Assembly: GCA_040954595.2 (NCBI GenBank)
Contig: CM082590.2
Location: 6,944,001 to 7,008,000 of the forward strand
Direction: 5' to 3'
Length of the DNA stretch: 64,000 nucleotides
Source of the DNA: Balanoglossus misakiensis
Lineage: Eukaryota > Hemichordata
The translations under genes were made by a program, and so were the position numbers. The notes below the pieces were generated by a model. It was not told the origin of the DNA. It worked only from the letters and a program-made list of their open reading frames with translations, and did no database searches. Below are positions 34,528-45,144 of the stretch, piece by piece (the stretch's first letter is position 1; each line of letters begins with the position of its first letter).

Positions 34528-34533
34528 TATATA
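33938..34533 (+). promoter_or_regulatory. Promoter module of copy 7
   Basis: DR4-like sites at 33938-33953 and 34396-34411. TATATA at 34528-34533. Confidence 0.4.
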
Positions 34534-34617
34534 CACCAGACTTTGTGGAATCGCGTCACATGATTTCTGTACTGGTACACACAGGTACAGAAAGGCGTTC
34601 ACCTCACATCAACAGCT

Positions 34618-36846
34618 ATGGCAGCCAAAGAGTCCAAGTTCTTGGCGGAAATCGACACTAATTTTCTCTCCTGTACTATCTGCTCGGAGCGATACAAGAA
34701 TGCTAAACAGCTACCGTGTCTGCACAGCTTCTGCGAGCCGTGTCTGGGGAAGCTGGCAGAGAAAAGTAGCGTCATAGCCTGTCCAATATGTCGGCGTTCA
34801 TACCAACTTCCTGATAGTGGCGTGGCAGGTATCGGTGGCAATGCATTCGTCAACGAATTGGTGGAAGTGTTTAGAAAACGCGAAGAGGGAACCAACAGGT
34901 CCAGAAAATGCGAGAGCTGTGATCAGAATGAGATTACAAATCATTGCATCGAGTGTGATGTTAATATGTGCAGTAACTGCACTGTTCCACATTCTCGCTT
35001 GAAGGTGACAAAATCACACCGTCTGATGACCTTGGAAGAGTTCGAGTCTGCAAAGTCCGCTGACCTCGCTTCAGTTCAGCCACCGATCTACTGTTCTGCT
35101 CACCCTAACAACGAAGTCAAATTCTACTGCGACACGTGTGAGGTAGCGATCTGTCTGGAATGCACGGCTATAGATCATCCAATCACTGAGCATAAATACA
35201 GATACTTGAAAGACGCAGCCACTGAATACTGCAAAGATCTGACAGAAGTCATCGACAAAGTGAAAGTGAAAGAAGACGAAGCCAGCCACAGCAAAGCCGT
35301 AGTCACGGAGACGGCCGAATCTCTCGACAGCTGTTATCAGACAGAGAACAAGAAAATGAAAGGACACATCCAGAAAACAATCGATGACTTCACTCGCATG
35401 ATTCGTGAAAATGGTGACAAACTTCTTGGAGAGCTGAAAGATGAATACGATAGAAGGAAAGTCAACTTAAATGCACAACTGAAAGAACTGGAGTTTGCAG
35501 AGAGTGACATGTCAAATGCAAGAGAGTATGCTGAGAAACTGATGCATTTTGGGAATGCAGCGCAGTTGATGTCAGCCAGGAAAGGGATTGCCACTCAAAT
35601 GAAAGAATTGCTGAGAATGGAGACGAAAATTGACCCGACTGAGACTGGCTACATGGAGTTCAAACCATGTGATGATTTCTGTAGAACAAAAACTGTGGGT
35701 GTAATATCCACATCAAATCCTGTACCAGCTGATAACTACAGTCTGGTTGATGTTCCCGAATTTGCGAGAGTTGATGAAGATATCACCATCACCCTAGCAA
35801 CAGAGGTCAAGCAGAGAAAAACATCGCACGAAAAAGTAAAAGTAGAGGCAGTCTTGAAGAAACCAGACGACAGCCAAGAAGACATGGAAACAACAAATAA
35901 TGGTGATGGAACATGGAGTTTGAAAACCCGTGCCAAGATGACAGGAAATCATGAAGTCTCAGTGTCGGTATCCAAGAAACCAGTCAAAGGGTCACCAGTT
36001 ACAATCAATGTTATTCCACAGAAAGGTTTGATTTGTAAATTTGGTCAGAAAGGGTCAGGAGTGGGACAGTTGAAAGATCCAAGGGGAGTCATGGCAACCA
36101 GGGGTGGCAATGTTAGGGTGTGTGAGTATGGTAATAATAGATTACAGACATTCACACAACATGGCCAACATAGATGTACAACCACGTTCAGTAATATTTC
36201 AACCAAAGTTAGTCCACGGTTTTCAGCTGCATCAGAGGATGGAAGTATCTTTACTACTGATTACAGTGGTAAGCAAGTAATCGTGCATGATGAGAATGGT
36301 AGAGTGATGCGTTGTTTCGGCAAAGGTGTGATTGAATACCCGCTCGGAATTGCGATACATCCTGTCAATGGGAGGGTCTATGTTGTCGATCATGGGGGTC
36401 ACTGTGTACACATCTACAACCAAAATGGTGATCATTACAAGTCTTTTGGCACTAAAGGGCAAAGTCAAGGTCAGATGTCCTTCCCTATAGGCATCAGTAT
36501 TGATGCTGCAGGGAAAGTGTTTGTATCAGATGGAGGCAATCACCGTATTCAAGTGTTTGATGCTGAGGGTGGATATCTGTACAGCTTTGGAAGTCAAGGG
36601 TCAGGTGATAATCAGATGAGTCGCCCCTGGGGGATATCACATGACAGTGATGGCAACGTGTATGTGTGTGATTGGAATAATAACAGAGTGATGAAGTATG
36701 AGTCAGATGGTCAATTCATTGGTCGCATTGACAGTGATGATAATAGAGTAGAATCTCCAGCAGGTATCTGTGTGACCGATGACAAGCCATTTGGCAATGT
36801 TATTGTGTCTAGTCTGTTCGGATATGTGAAGGTGTTTGCTCAGTGA
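34618..36846 (+). CDS. TRIM-NHL protein, array copy 7
   Basis: 742 residues, one exon, last gene of the array. B-box 2 differs most here (C-E-V-A-I-C-L-E-C for C-D-K-A-I-C-L-K-C), with zinc ligands kept; B-box 1 has T-V-P-H. The linker form is S-N-P-V-P, as in copies 2 and 3. The filamin-like variable stretch is T-S-H-E-K. Propeller signature: blade 1 L-K-D before and R after the proline, then C-E-Y-G; blade 2 Y548; blade 3 E-Y/L and H-G; blade 4 Q, S-F/I and G-G; blade 5 S-R/W and W-N followed by N-N-R; blade 6 E-S/A and L-F-G. Its 3' flank pairs with that of copy 4. Confidence 0.93.
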   Translation: MAAKESKFLAEIDTNFLSCTICSERYKNAKQLPCLHSFCEPCLGKLAEKSSVIACPICRRSYQLPDSGVAGIGGNAFVNELVEVFRKREEGTNRSRKCESCDQNEITNHCIECDVNMCSNCTVPHSRLKVTKSHRLMTLEEFESAKSADLASVQPPIYCSAHPNNEVKFYCDTCEVAICLECTAIDHPITEHKYRYLKDAATEYCKDLTEVIDKVKVKEDEASHSKAVVTETAESLDSCYQTENKKMKGHIQKTIDDFTRMIRENGDKLLGELKDEYDRRKVNLNAQLKELEFAESDMSNAREYAEKLMHFGNAAQLMSARKGIATQMKELLRMETKIDPTETGYMEFKPCDDFCRTKTVGVISTSNPVPADNYSLVDVPEFARVDEDITITLATEVKQRKTSHEKVKVEAVLKKPDDSQEDMETTNNGDGTWSLKTRAKMTGNHEVSVSVSKKPVKGSPVTINVIPQKGLICKFGQKGSGVGQLKDPRGVMATRGGNVRVCEYGNNRLQTFTQHGQHRCTTTFSNISTKVSPRFSAASEDGSIFTTDYSGKQVIVHDENGRVMRCFGKGVIEYPLGIAIHPVNGRVYVVDHGGHCVHIYNQNGDHYKSFGTKGQSQGQMSFPIGISIDAAGKVFVSDGGNHRIQVFDAEGGYLYSFGSQGSGDNQMSRPWGISHDSDGNVYVCDWNNNRVMKYESDGQFIGRIDSDDNRVESPAGICVTDDKPFGNVIVSSLFGYVKVFAQ

Positions 36847-37684
36847 AGTGAGAGTGAAGTGTGGAAGGAAATCAAAATGGCGAGACATGACAACAGAGAA
36901 CGCCCTCCTGAGTTTGTTTTGCAAACATAAAACCATAGCAAAACAAGAAAAACAAGTATCTACGTAAAATGCACTAATATAGCCGATAACATTGAATCAG
37001 TACATTATACTTAGTAACCATGGAGACCACAAACTCTAACCTTTATTGTTTTTTTATAGTTAATGTGTGATGACTTTTTACAAGTTAAACAGAACTAGAT
37101 CACAATGGAAAATAAAGCTTATAGTGACTTTTGAACACGAAAAGATAACATTAGTCTTCTGATAATGAAAACTCACTTAACCGCCAATTAGATATATCTG
37201 AGAGAAATTAATGTTGGCAGCTGTTTTTTTGGGTAAAATGTTTTGTGCGGGTTGTAACCTTTTTATATATCTCTTGATTCCTGTGAAAAATTGCATAATT
37301 TGTATATTTTACGGAGTTTGCTATATAAACAAGAATGTAGGCCTATGTTTGTTCAAAATTTGTAATTGTAACATTTTATAAATTTGAAACTGTATTATCC
37401 TACAAGTGATTTTATAATCAGTACATATATTTCCTACCTATTCGAATAACAGTACTAAACATGTAATATCTGTGATTTGATTATGTTTTGAAATTATGAT
37501 TTGTTAATTATTAAACATATTTGATTTTTAATCCAGAATATATTGTGTCAGTGAGTCACTACTAATGTGAATAGGAGCTGGTGTGGTTTAGAACAATTTC
37601 GGACTGATCAAAATTGCATTCTTGTAAGACACGTAGTCAGTGTTCGTGTCATTGGCAATTTTGAGACAATTTAGTGTGTGTGTG
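36847..37684. repeat. Block-end spacer after copy 7
   Basis: Nearly the same as the spacer after copy 4, including the diverged 3' flank and a single minisatellite repeat. It ends in TG repeats that are interrupted by the hAT-like element starting at 37,685. No gene seen. Confidence 0.75.
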
Positions 37685-39096
37685 CAGGGCTCGAAATTCG
37701 TTTTTTTTCTTGGTAGCCTCAGTGGGCTACCATTTTCTAAAGTTGGTAGCCCAAGAGCAATAGCTGGTAGTCCACATAATACAATGATAAATCAATGTAC
37801 ATTGTATACTGCTACAAGTACGGTAGTAGGTCTATATCTGTTTGAGAACGTTGGTAAATTTTTAATATACATACTGCTATGGTGAACAATTATATTGTTG
37901 ATTGACACGTGTCAAAATGCACACGAGTCCGCGGCCGGTTGAACCCAGTGTTTTCTCCAGGATGTTGAGAGAAGGGGGAATGTCCCCCCTTAGTCCAAAA
38001 TTAAGGGGGATTTGGTCGAAGTAAATGTCACGAATGACAATTTTGAACGTTAACTTACTAACTGCCTTCATTCCATATTAAAAACAGTATTAGTAAATTA
38101 CAACATTTTACATGTGAACTTGACAACAAATTAACAGTTACAGTTTTTTCTTCTTAAAATTAGTAGGTTTTGCAGAGGAAGACACCAACTTGCATAACTT
38201 TCAGGGCATGTAATTTAAAAAAAGCCTGGAGAGCTGAAAATAACTCTCCTGAAATTAATTACACAAGTGGTAGGCGAGTGACTAACTGCTCCCCTGGCAA
38301 GGAGAGTGAAATGAATAAAATAAATGCAACTGCAAAAACAATAGTGTCTTTCTTTAATACTATACCTTGTAAAAAAATTCTTGTTTGATTTTAAAAGTTT
38401 CAGTTTTTTTAGCTGCCAAAATAATAGATTTTGAAACCATTATTATAGTGAAATAAATTGAAGTAGTATATATTCCTTCAGATTTCTGCCAACACTTCCC
38501 ATCTGTGGCTAAGCACACTACTCAAATGGACAGTCTCTGTACATATTGAATGACTTTCCTTCCAAACAAGGTCATGGAAAACTGAGATGAACGCAGTTCT
38601 TTTAATTTGCATAAAATTGTTACGTTCAGCCATCACTTGAGTGCAGAGTGTTTGCTCTAAATTTAGACGGTGTCCAGATAGGCTGTTCCAACAATTGCAC
38701 ACTATAGCCCTGGAGCTAAATTACACGTGAATGAATGTGAAAGTCATCTACAACATAGTTTTGGGGGGTGGGAAGTTAAAATGTATAGGCCAGCACGCAG
38801 TAATATCGGCCGTTTTCCCAGTGTTTTGACTGACTGTGCGTGCTATTGAGGCTTGGACGCGCATGTACTGGCCGGGTGGGCTGCTCACGAAGGGGCGATT
38901 GTCGCCCCTTGAACTTGTTACAAGGGGCGATTCAAGTGTAAAAGAGGGGGAATCGCGCGTCCTGGAGATCGAGAAAACACTGCTGGTTGTCGCACGCATG
39001 GTAGCCCAATCGGGCTACCACTGGTGTCAAATTGGTAGCCCGATCGCAAACATTGGTAGTCTGTGGACGCGGGGCTACCGCGAATTTCGAGCCCTG
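37685..39096. mobile_element. hAT-like non-autonomous DNA transposon with nested insertion
   Basis: The 1,412-bp insert has ends CAGGGCTCGAAATTCG and the complement CGAATTTCGAGCCCTG, and subterminal GGTAGCCC repeats at both ends (a common hAT layout). It is flanked on both sides by GTGTGTGT, consistent with an 8-bp target duplication but ambiguous in a TG tract. The empty site is seen after copy 4. Inside, CAGTGTTTTCTC at about 37,948 and GAGAAAACACTG ending near 38,982 with adjacent G/C-rich inverted sequence suggest a second element inserted in the first. No transposase reading frame is evident. Confidence 0.7.
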
Positions 39097-39438
39097 GTGT
39101 GTGTGTGTGGGGGGGGGGGGGTCGGGCATGTATGTATGTATGTATGTAAGTATGTATGTATGTATATGAAGAAATTCAACTTACTATGTCCCAGGAAGGT
39201 TCAAGTTCTGCTAACGCAATGTACATAAAGAAAGTTGCAAAGCCCTCTTTCAACCAAACGTCTTGCCACCACTTCATAGTTACAAGATTTCCAAACCACT
39301 GAAACAGAGAAGGGTTTAAAACGAAGCTTTAGTTGGAGTCACAGACACCTTGAGACTACTTGAATTCAATACAGTTTCACTTGGCCGATCGTTCCAACCA
39401 GTCAGACAGTCTGCAAGTCCGTTAGTCAACCAAGCACG

Positions 39439-39439
<1 letters not shown>

Positions 39440-39481
<42 letters not shown>

Positions 39482-39530
39482 CCAGCCAGCTAGCCAGCCA
39501 GCCAGCCAGCCAACCAGCCAGCCAGACAAC

Positions 39531-39561
<31 letters not shown>

Positions 39562-39618
39562 CCAGCCAGCTAGCCAGCCAGCCAGCCAGCCAACCAGCCA
39601 GACAACCAACCAACCAAC

Positions 39619-39653
<35 letters not shown>

Positions 39654-39710
39654 CCAGCCAGCTAGCCAGCCAGCCAACCAGCCAGCCAGACAACCAACCA
39701 ACCAACCAAC

Positions 39711-39741
<31 letters not shown>

Positions 39742-39802
39742 CCAGCCAGCTAGCCAGCCAGCCAGCCAGCCAACCAGCCAGACAACCAACCAACCAACCA
39801 AC

Positions 39803-39839
<37 letters not shown>
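39440..39839. repeat. Higher-order AATC / CCAG / CCAA satellite
   Basis: About 400 bp in which (AATC)n, (CAGC/CCAG)n and (CCAA)n blocks alternate in a repeating order of about 110 bp, four to five times. The matching site in fragment A is plain (AATC)n of about 100 bp, so this structure grew after the duplication. Confidence 0.95.
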
Positions 39840-39840
<1 letters not shown>

Positions 39841-40104
39841 GACATCTGAACTGCACATGCTCAACTTTTCTGTTGAGAAACACATCATCAGCATTGTTCC
39901 CACTGTTCAGAGAGACCCTGCCAATGGATACATTGTACATCAAAATAACTTGAAAAGTGATACAAAGTAACAATCACTTTGTTTGCAGTGATGTACATTG
40001 TAGCAGTTACACTTTGTGATTTCTTTGACTTGCTAGTTACCATGTCGTATGGGACACATACCGCAGTCGCAGACGGGACGATACCCACCCTTTAAACTTG
40101 TTAC

Positions 40105-40445
40105 ACGGACAAAGTCTCTCTCTCTCGCTGCCCTTTTTCCATTAAGTATGTTTGATACAAGACACTGTTTAATATGTTAATGTACATGTGGATACATAGT
40201 GAAATAACGTTCAACCAAACACAACTTCCATCCTACTTGTAGACATGAGGGTGAAAAAAACTCGCCAAAATGAATAATCGTTCTCTACCATTTATTCATT
40301 TTGGGCGAGTTTTTACTCTCATATCCTACAAACGGGATGAAAGTTGTGTGTGGTTGTGTCTCATTCACTATATATCCACATGTAGAATAACATAAACTGC
40401 GTCTTGTATCAAACATAATTAATGGAAAAAGGAGAGAGAGACTTT
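40105..40445. mobile_element. TTAA-type palindromic MITE, M1 fragment B intron
   Basis: Orthologous insertion to 20,216-20,562. Its right end reads GAGAGAGACTTT; the left end is altered (ACGGACAAAG). It lies between the two zinc-site exons. Confidence 0.8.
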
Positions 40446-41230
40446 AATGTTATTCGACTAAAGGAGCTTATTGACGACAGTACGCCTTGTTCAATAAACA
40501 TGGAAAAGTACATATAGAAAAGAAACTTTGGAAGCATCCAACATTTCCCCAAGGATTGATCAGCTTACCATGTGGGAACATTCGTGTGCTGCTATTATTG
40601 CCGTATTGACTTCACTTTCCACGGATGGAGTTTGTGGATCGTACAGAGCCGATTTCTCAGAATATGTCACCAGTCCCCAGTTCTCCATGGCAGCGAATAA
40701 GTGGGTTGGCAAGGCAACGTGATCTGGAAGAGTACATAGTGATGAATTAATGTGAGTTGTGAGCTGTATTTTGTTGTGCTCTCTGTCTGTCTGTCTGTCT
40801 GCTTGTCACCCCTCCCATCCCCTCACCCTCCCTGCAATGGACACGGTCCTTATGGGTACAATTTTCAGGCTTCACTATAATATAACAATTAGCTTTTTAG
40901 CAAAAATCCTCCATATATGTTTCAAGATGTATTAAAAATACTCGTCCAGACATGTAAGGCCACATCGTGATTCTCTGACCTAGGGCCTACACCGATATTC
41001 GTCTGTATGCAAATATATAGTTCACCTACCCGATTTCAGAATCACCTCTCCCTGGTTGAAATACGATTCAAAGAATAGTAAACTGCGATCTGCTATGTCC
41101 AGCAACCAGTCCATTTGATCGATGACGTCAGAACGCGCCCACACTCGAACCTTTGTGTAAAAGAAATGGATATTCATGTACAATAAGAGACAAGGAATCT
41201 GTGACTACATAGATAGCCAAGTAGACACAG

Positions 41231-41258
41231 ATATCTATCTATCTATCTGTCTCTCTCC

Positions 41259-41289
<31 letters not shown>

Positions 41290-41308
41290 CATGTATCTAT
41301 CTATCTGT
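41231..41308. repeat. (CTAT)n/(CT)n microsatellite
   Basis: The short counterpart of 21,361-21,549. Confidence 0.9.
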
Positions 41309-42122
41309 TTACTATCTGTCTGTCCATCCATCTGTCCATCCTCATTGGATTTGCTCAACACTTTATTCAATTTCCGTGAATTTGGGGTAAATATTCTTGT
41401 CAATGGATAAATGACAAATTTTCATTACTAGGATGAGTAAAGGTATGTACCTCAAATCCATTGGGGCGTGTACGGTGATGTGAACGGTAGTCGCTGTTGA
41501 GAAGAGCAAATCCTGAGATGTATGTTGACATTTTGGGAGTGGTCTTACAGGTGTCTCTCTGCCAGCCACTTGATAGGATACCGCGGGTGTCTAATTCCAC
41601 CTGGGTGTTACACAGAGCTGTGTATGTCTCCGGGTGTTCTATAGTCACCAGGAAGACAGCTTTCATCCACGGTTCGTCGAAACATGGAAAGGCTTTCCGG
41701 GCAAACATTGGTGAGAACTGCGATGCAATTACTTTCCTGTGAAAACAAACAAACAAACAAGCAAACATTAAAGCAAGCAAGAAAGCAACAAACAAACAAA
41801 CGTTACGCGCCCCATGGACAGATCTTCAGAAAAGAATGATAGCCCTCCAAAACTTTATGTTGTACGATTACCTCAATTTGTATGGTGTGTACTCTTGTTT
41901 GGGTATTTTGCATAATTAAATTTGTTTTCAATAAATATCATTTACATTCAGTAGACTGAAGCAACCATATTTTCAGTGTTATATTATTTTTTATTTATTT
42001 CAACCATTGAATTTAGACCTACTACTAATTCGGTATAAGTGTAAAAACACTTACCATTGTTTACTGTGTCCATCCATGTATTCACTGATGTACAATCCTG
42101 TCATATCTCGCTTCAGTTGCCC

Positions 42123-43247
42123 CTGTACGTACCTCTGTACGTGTATACCATATGACTGACCTTTGATCTTGTATTTTGTATTATTAGTTTTCACTGAACT
42201 GTATATCCAGAAAAGAGTTATATTTTCTACTTCACCAAAGAGTACAACTTTTCCACCAGATAAAAAAGCCGGTAAAATGCACCACAGTAAAACCAGTCTA
42301 AACCGAACCCTGTCTAATCTGGAAACCTGTCTATACCGAACACATTTTCTGGTCCCTTTCAAATAGAAGCACATGTTCAAAGAACCTCTATAAACCGGAC
42401 ACCTCTGCAAACCGAACAATTTCTTCAGTCCCTTTAGTGTCCGGTTTAGACAGGTTTTATAGTACTTAAAAAAAAAGTTAAAATTACGTCCATGGGACAG
42501 GATGTATAAAAATACTAGCAATCACACTCATCTGTACAAAAAAAAAAGCTACCAATGGCCAAGACCGCAAAGCCAACAGAACACACTGAACAAAGTCATA
42601 TCCACGATATACTAACTTGATGCCCAAATCTTATTCAGTGCATAAATATTGACCAAAGGAAACAGCCAATCTAGCTGTACAAAGGTCAAGGTAAACAGTA
42701 TGTGTACTGGCTGACAGTGGGCCTGGGATCAAAACAACCTCCACAGCACGCAAACTTTGTACTCAAAATGTAACAACCACCAGTGCGCCCAACCTTTTGT
42801 ACTCAAAATGTAGCTAATTTTGATCAATGAATATTGAACTAGACCTGTGTACCACACAGACTGAAAAGAGTTTCAATGTATGCGTCTAAAACACGCACTC
42901 CAATAAACGATACGCTGACCTCTGCCTAAGAGAGTATGAAGTCTATTTGATGGATTGGATGAGAGCCACACCAAGTTCATCACCAGACTCTACCATCAGC
43001 GTATGCAGGATGGGCCTTCGCGTATTCGTGTCTTCGCTGGGATGTTTGGTACGCCGTCTCTAACAATGCTTTGTGTTCAGCACTGGCTAGTTTTTTCTCA
43101 TCTTGTCTTCGAATCATTTCGAGCCTGTGAAACAAAATTGTAGAAAAAGTGTCTGATTATGCAAACAAGAGGATTTGTTGTTGTTGCTAAACCTAAAATA
43201 AAGAAGAAAGCATGTTCACTGTTTTGTTTTGTTTTCATACGCATACT
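42123..43247. other. Unique intergenic DNA beyond the duplicated block
   Basis: Homology to fragment A stops at 42,122. Bases 42,284-42,464 form a small element with ends AAACC(A/T)GTCTAAACCG and complement, similar to pogo/mariner-type MITEs. From 42,480 to 43,247 no coding exon, RNA gene or clear repeat was recognised. Confidence 0.5.
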
Positions 43248-43251
43248 TTAA

Positions 43252-44630
43252 AGGGACAAAGTCTCTCTCTCGCTGCCTTTTTTTCATTAATTATATGACA
43301 GAACTTCATGACCTCTGCGCGCGATCTGTGCAATGTGGATTTTATTTTCATGAGTGAGAAGGTGTATTCTTCCGAGTATTTTTACGAGCGATAGCGAGTA
43401 AAAATGCAGAAGAATACACCTTCTCACGAGTGAAAATAACATCCATATTGCACAGATCGCGCGCAGAGGTCATGAAGTTCTGTTATTATTGCATATGTTT
43501 CCCCAGATTTGACGAAAATCAAAGTTTCGATCGTGGCATATTGATTTTCATTACAGTGATGCGCCAAAGGCTATGCAACCCAGAGAAGGCCGCTCATTGG
43601 CCAAAATAATGCAACCTTTGTTATGCAAAGAAGGGTCATGTGGGGTCATTCCAACAGTGGGTTACCTGAGGTCGTGAGAACGCAGCGATAAATTTTGAAA
43701 CACTGGCGATAGCGAGAGATTTTCGTAATTTTCGAGGTTCCAAAACACACTGACAACTAAATGTTCTGTTATTCTGACGATAGTTGGGAAGGATAATAAA
43801 ACAACGTGCCAGAATGTTGAAAAATCCGCATGTTTCGGCGATCATGTTGGCTCATTTCATCGGTGGTTTAGCTCAGGTCGCAAGATAGCATCGGCAATAT
43901 TTGAGAAACTGGCGATAGCGAGGGATATTCCGAGGTTCCCAAACATACTGCCAGTTAATGTTTTGTTATTCTGACAAAATTTGGGAAGGATAAGACAATG
44001 ACGTCTCCGAATGTTGAAAATTCCCCACGTTTCGGCGATCATACTCCAGCTCTGCCGACCGCGTTCAATGTTTACAAACAAAACGTAGTCCAGCTTGTTT
44101 TTACTCATTTGCATATGGGTTGTGAAAAATACCACTTTGTCACGCGCACAACTAAAACAACAATCGGCTTTTTTGCGACTGAAATAAAACTTTTGTTATA
44201 TCCTCCGGAGGTTTATATGAACTCCAAGTGATTGTCTAACAGAACGAGGGTTAAACTTTGAAAGATACGATCGATTGAAGGGGAAATGGGGGATCTTATT
44301 CTTCTGGATGCTCATTTGCATATGAGCTCGCAAAAATACCAGAATTATTATTGCACGGCCCGCTTGGAATACTGTGGTACATATGCAATAATGTTTGATA
44401 CAAGACCGATTTGTAGCATATGAGAGTAAAAAACTCACCAAAATGAATAAATGATAAACACTGATTATTCATTTTGGCGAGTTTCTCACTCTCATGTCTA
44501 CAAGCGGGATGGAAGTTGTATGTGGTCGAACATTGATTCACTATGTATCAACATGTAGAATAATATAAACGGTGTCTTGTATAAAATATAATTAATGGAA
44601 AAAGTGCAGCGAGAGAGAGACTTTGTCCCT
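43252..44630. mobile_element. TTAA-type MITE split by a ~1.1-kb insertion
   Basis: The outer ends AGGGACAAAGTCTCTCTC and complement are flanked by TTAA on both sides (43,248-43,251 and 44,631-44,634). The MITE body stops after ATTAATTAT (about 43,294) and resumes at ATGTTTGATA (about 44,391). The inner insert begins with a near-perfect 184-bp palindrome (43,299-43,482). It also holds two diverged direct repeats of about 175-180 bp (about 43,669-43,845 and 43,872-44,042) that share GGCGATAGCGAG and TTTCGGCGATCAT. No coding capacity is seen. Confidence 0.8.
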
Positions 44631-44792
44631 TTAAATTTCCTCTAAGAGATAACGCAAGATTGGTGGCCATTTTGAATTTTAAAATTACGACAATTTAGTT
44701 CGCTTATTTAAAATCTTGGGGTGAAGGAGTATGGTGTACTGTTATGCAGCATTGTTTATATCATGTTTCATCACACTATAATTTCATCATTT

Positions 44793-45113
44793 TTACCTCG
44801 CCTTTTCCTCTGTTTGAGAGCCAGCAGATTCCAGCACGTTGGCCTTGATAGGGCAGATTGTAAATGACTGACCGTACAGTGTTGCCTGCAGAATAATAAT
44901 CATAAGTCAAATGACTTGTTCAAAAAATAATTGCTCCTGACATATCAATCAATCAATCAATCAATCAATCAGTCAGTCAGTCAGTCAGTCAGTCAGTCAG
45001 TCAATCAATCAATCAATCAATCAATTGATCAGTTGATCAACCAACCAACCAACCAACCAATCAATCAATGATCCAACCAACCAACCAACCAACCAACCAA
45101 CCAACCAACCAAC

Positions 45114-45144
<31 letters not shown>

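Larger units (their letters stand above)
39185..42122 (-). pseudogene. M1-family zinc aminopeptidase fragment B
   Basis: Second copy of the aminopeptidase exons on the minus strand: 42,055-42,122, 41,451-41,736, 41,030-41,150, 40,569-40,723 and 39,185-39,298. The last four have the same lengths as in fragment A and stay open; differences in the zinc-site exon are mostly silent. The first exon keeps only G-Q-L-K-R-D-M-T-G-L-Y onward. Its upstream part is replaced at 42,123 by unrelated sequence that still supplies an AG. The C-terminal domain and protein start are missing, so a working enzyme is unlikely from this sequence. It could be transcribed from the adjoining unique DNA, which cannot be judged here. 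Confidence 0.75.
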
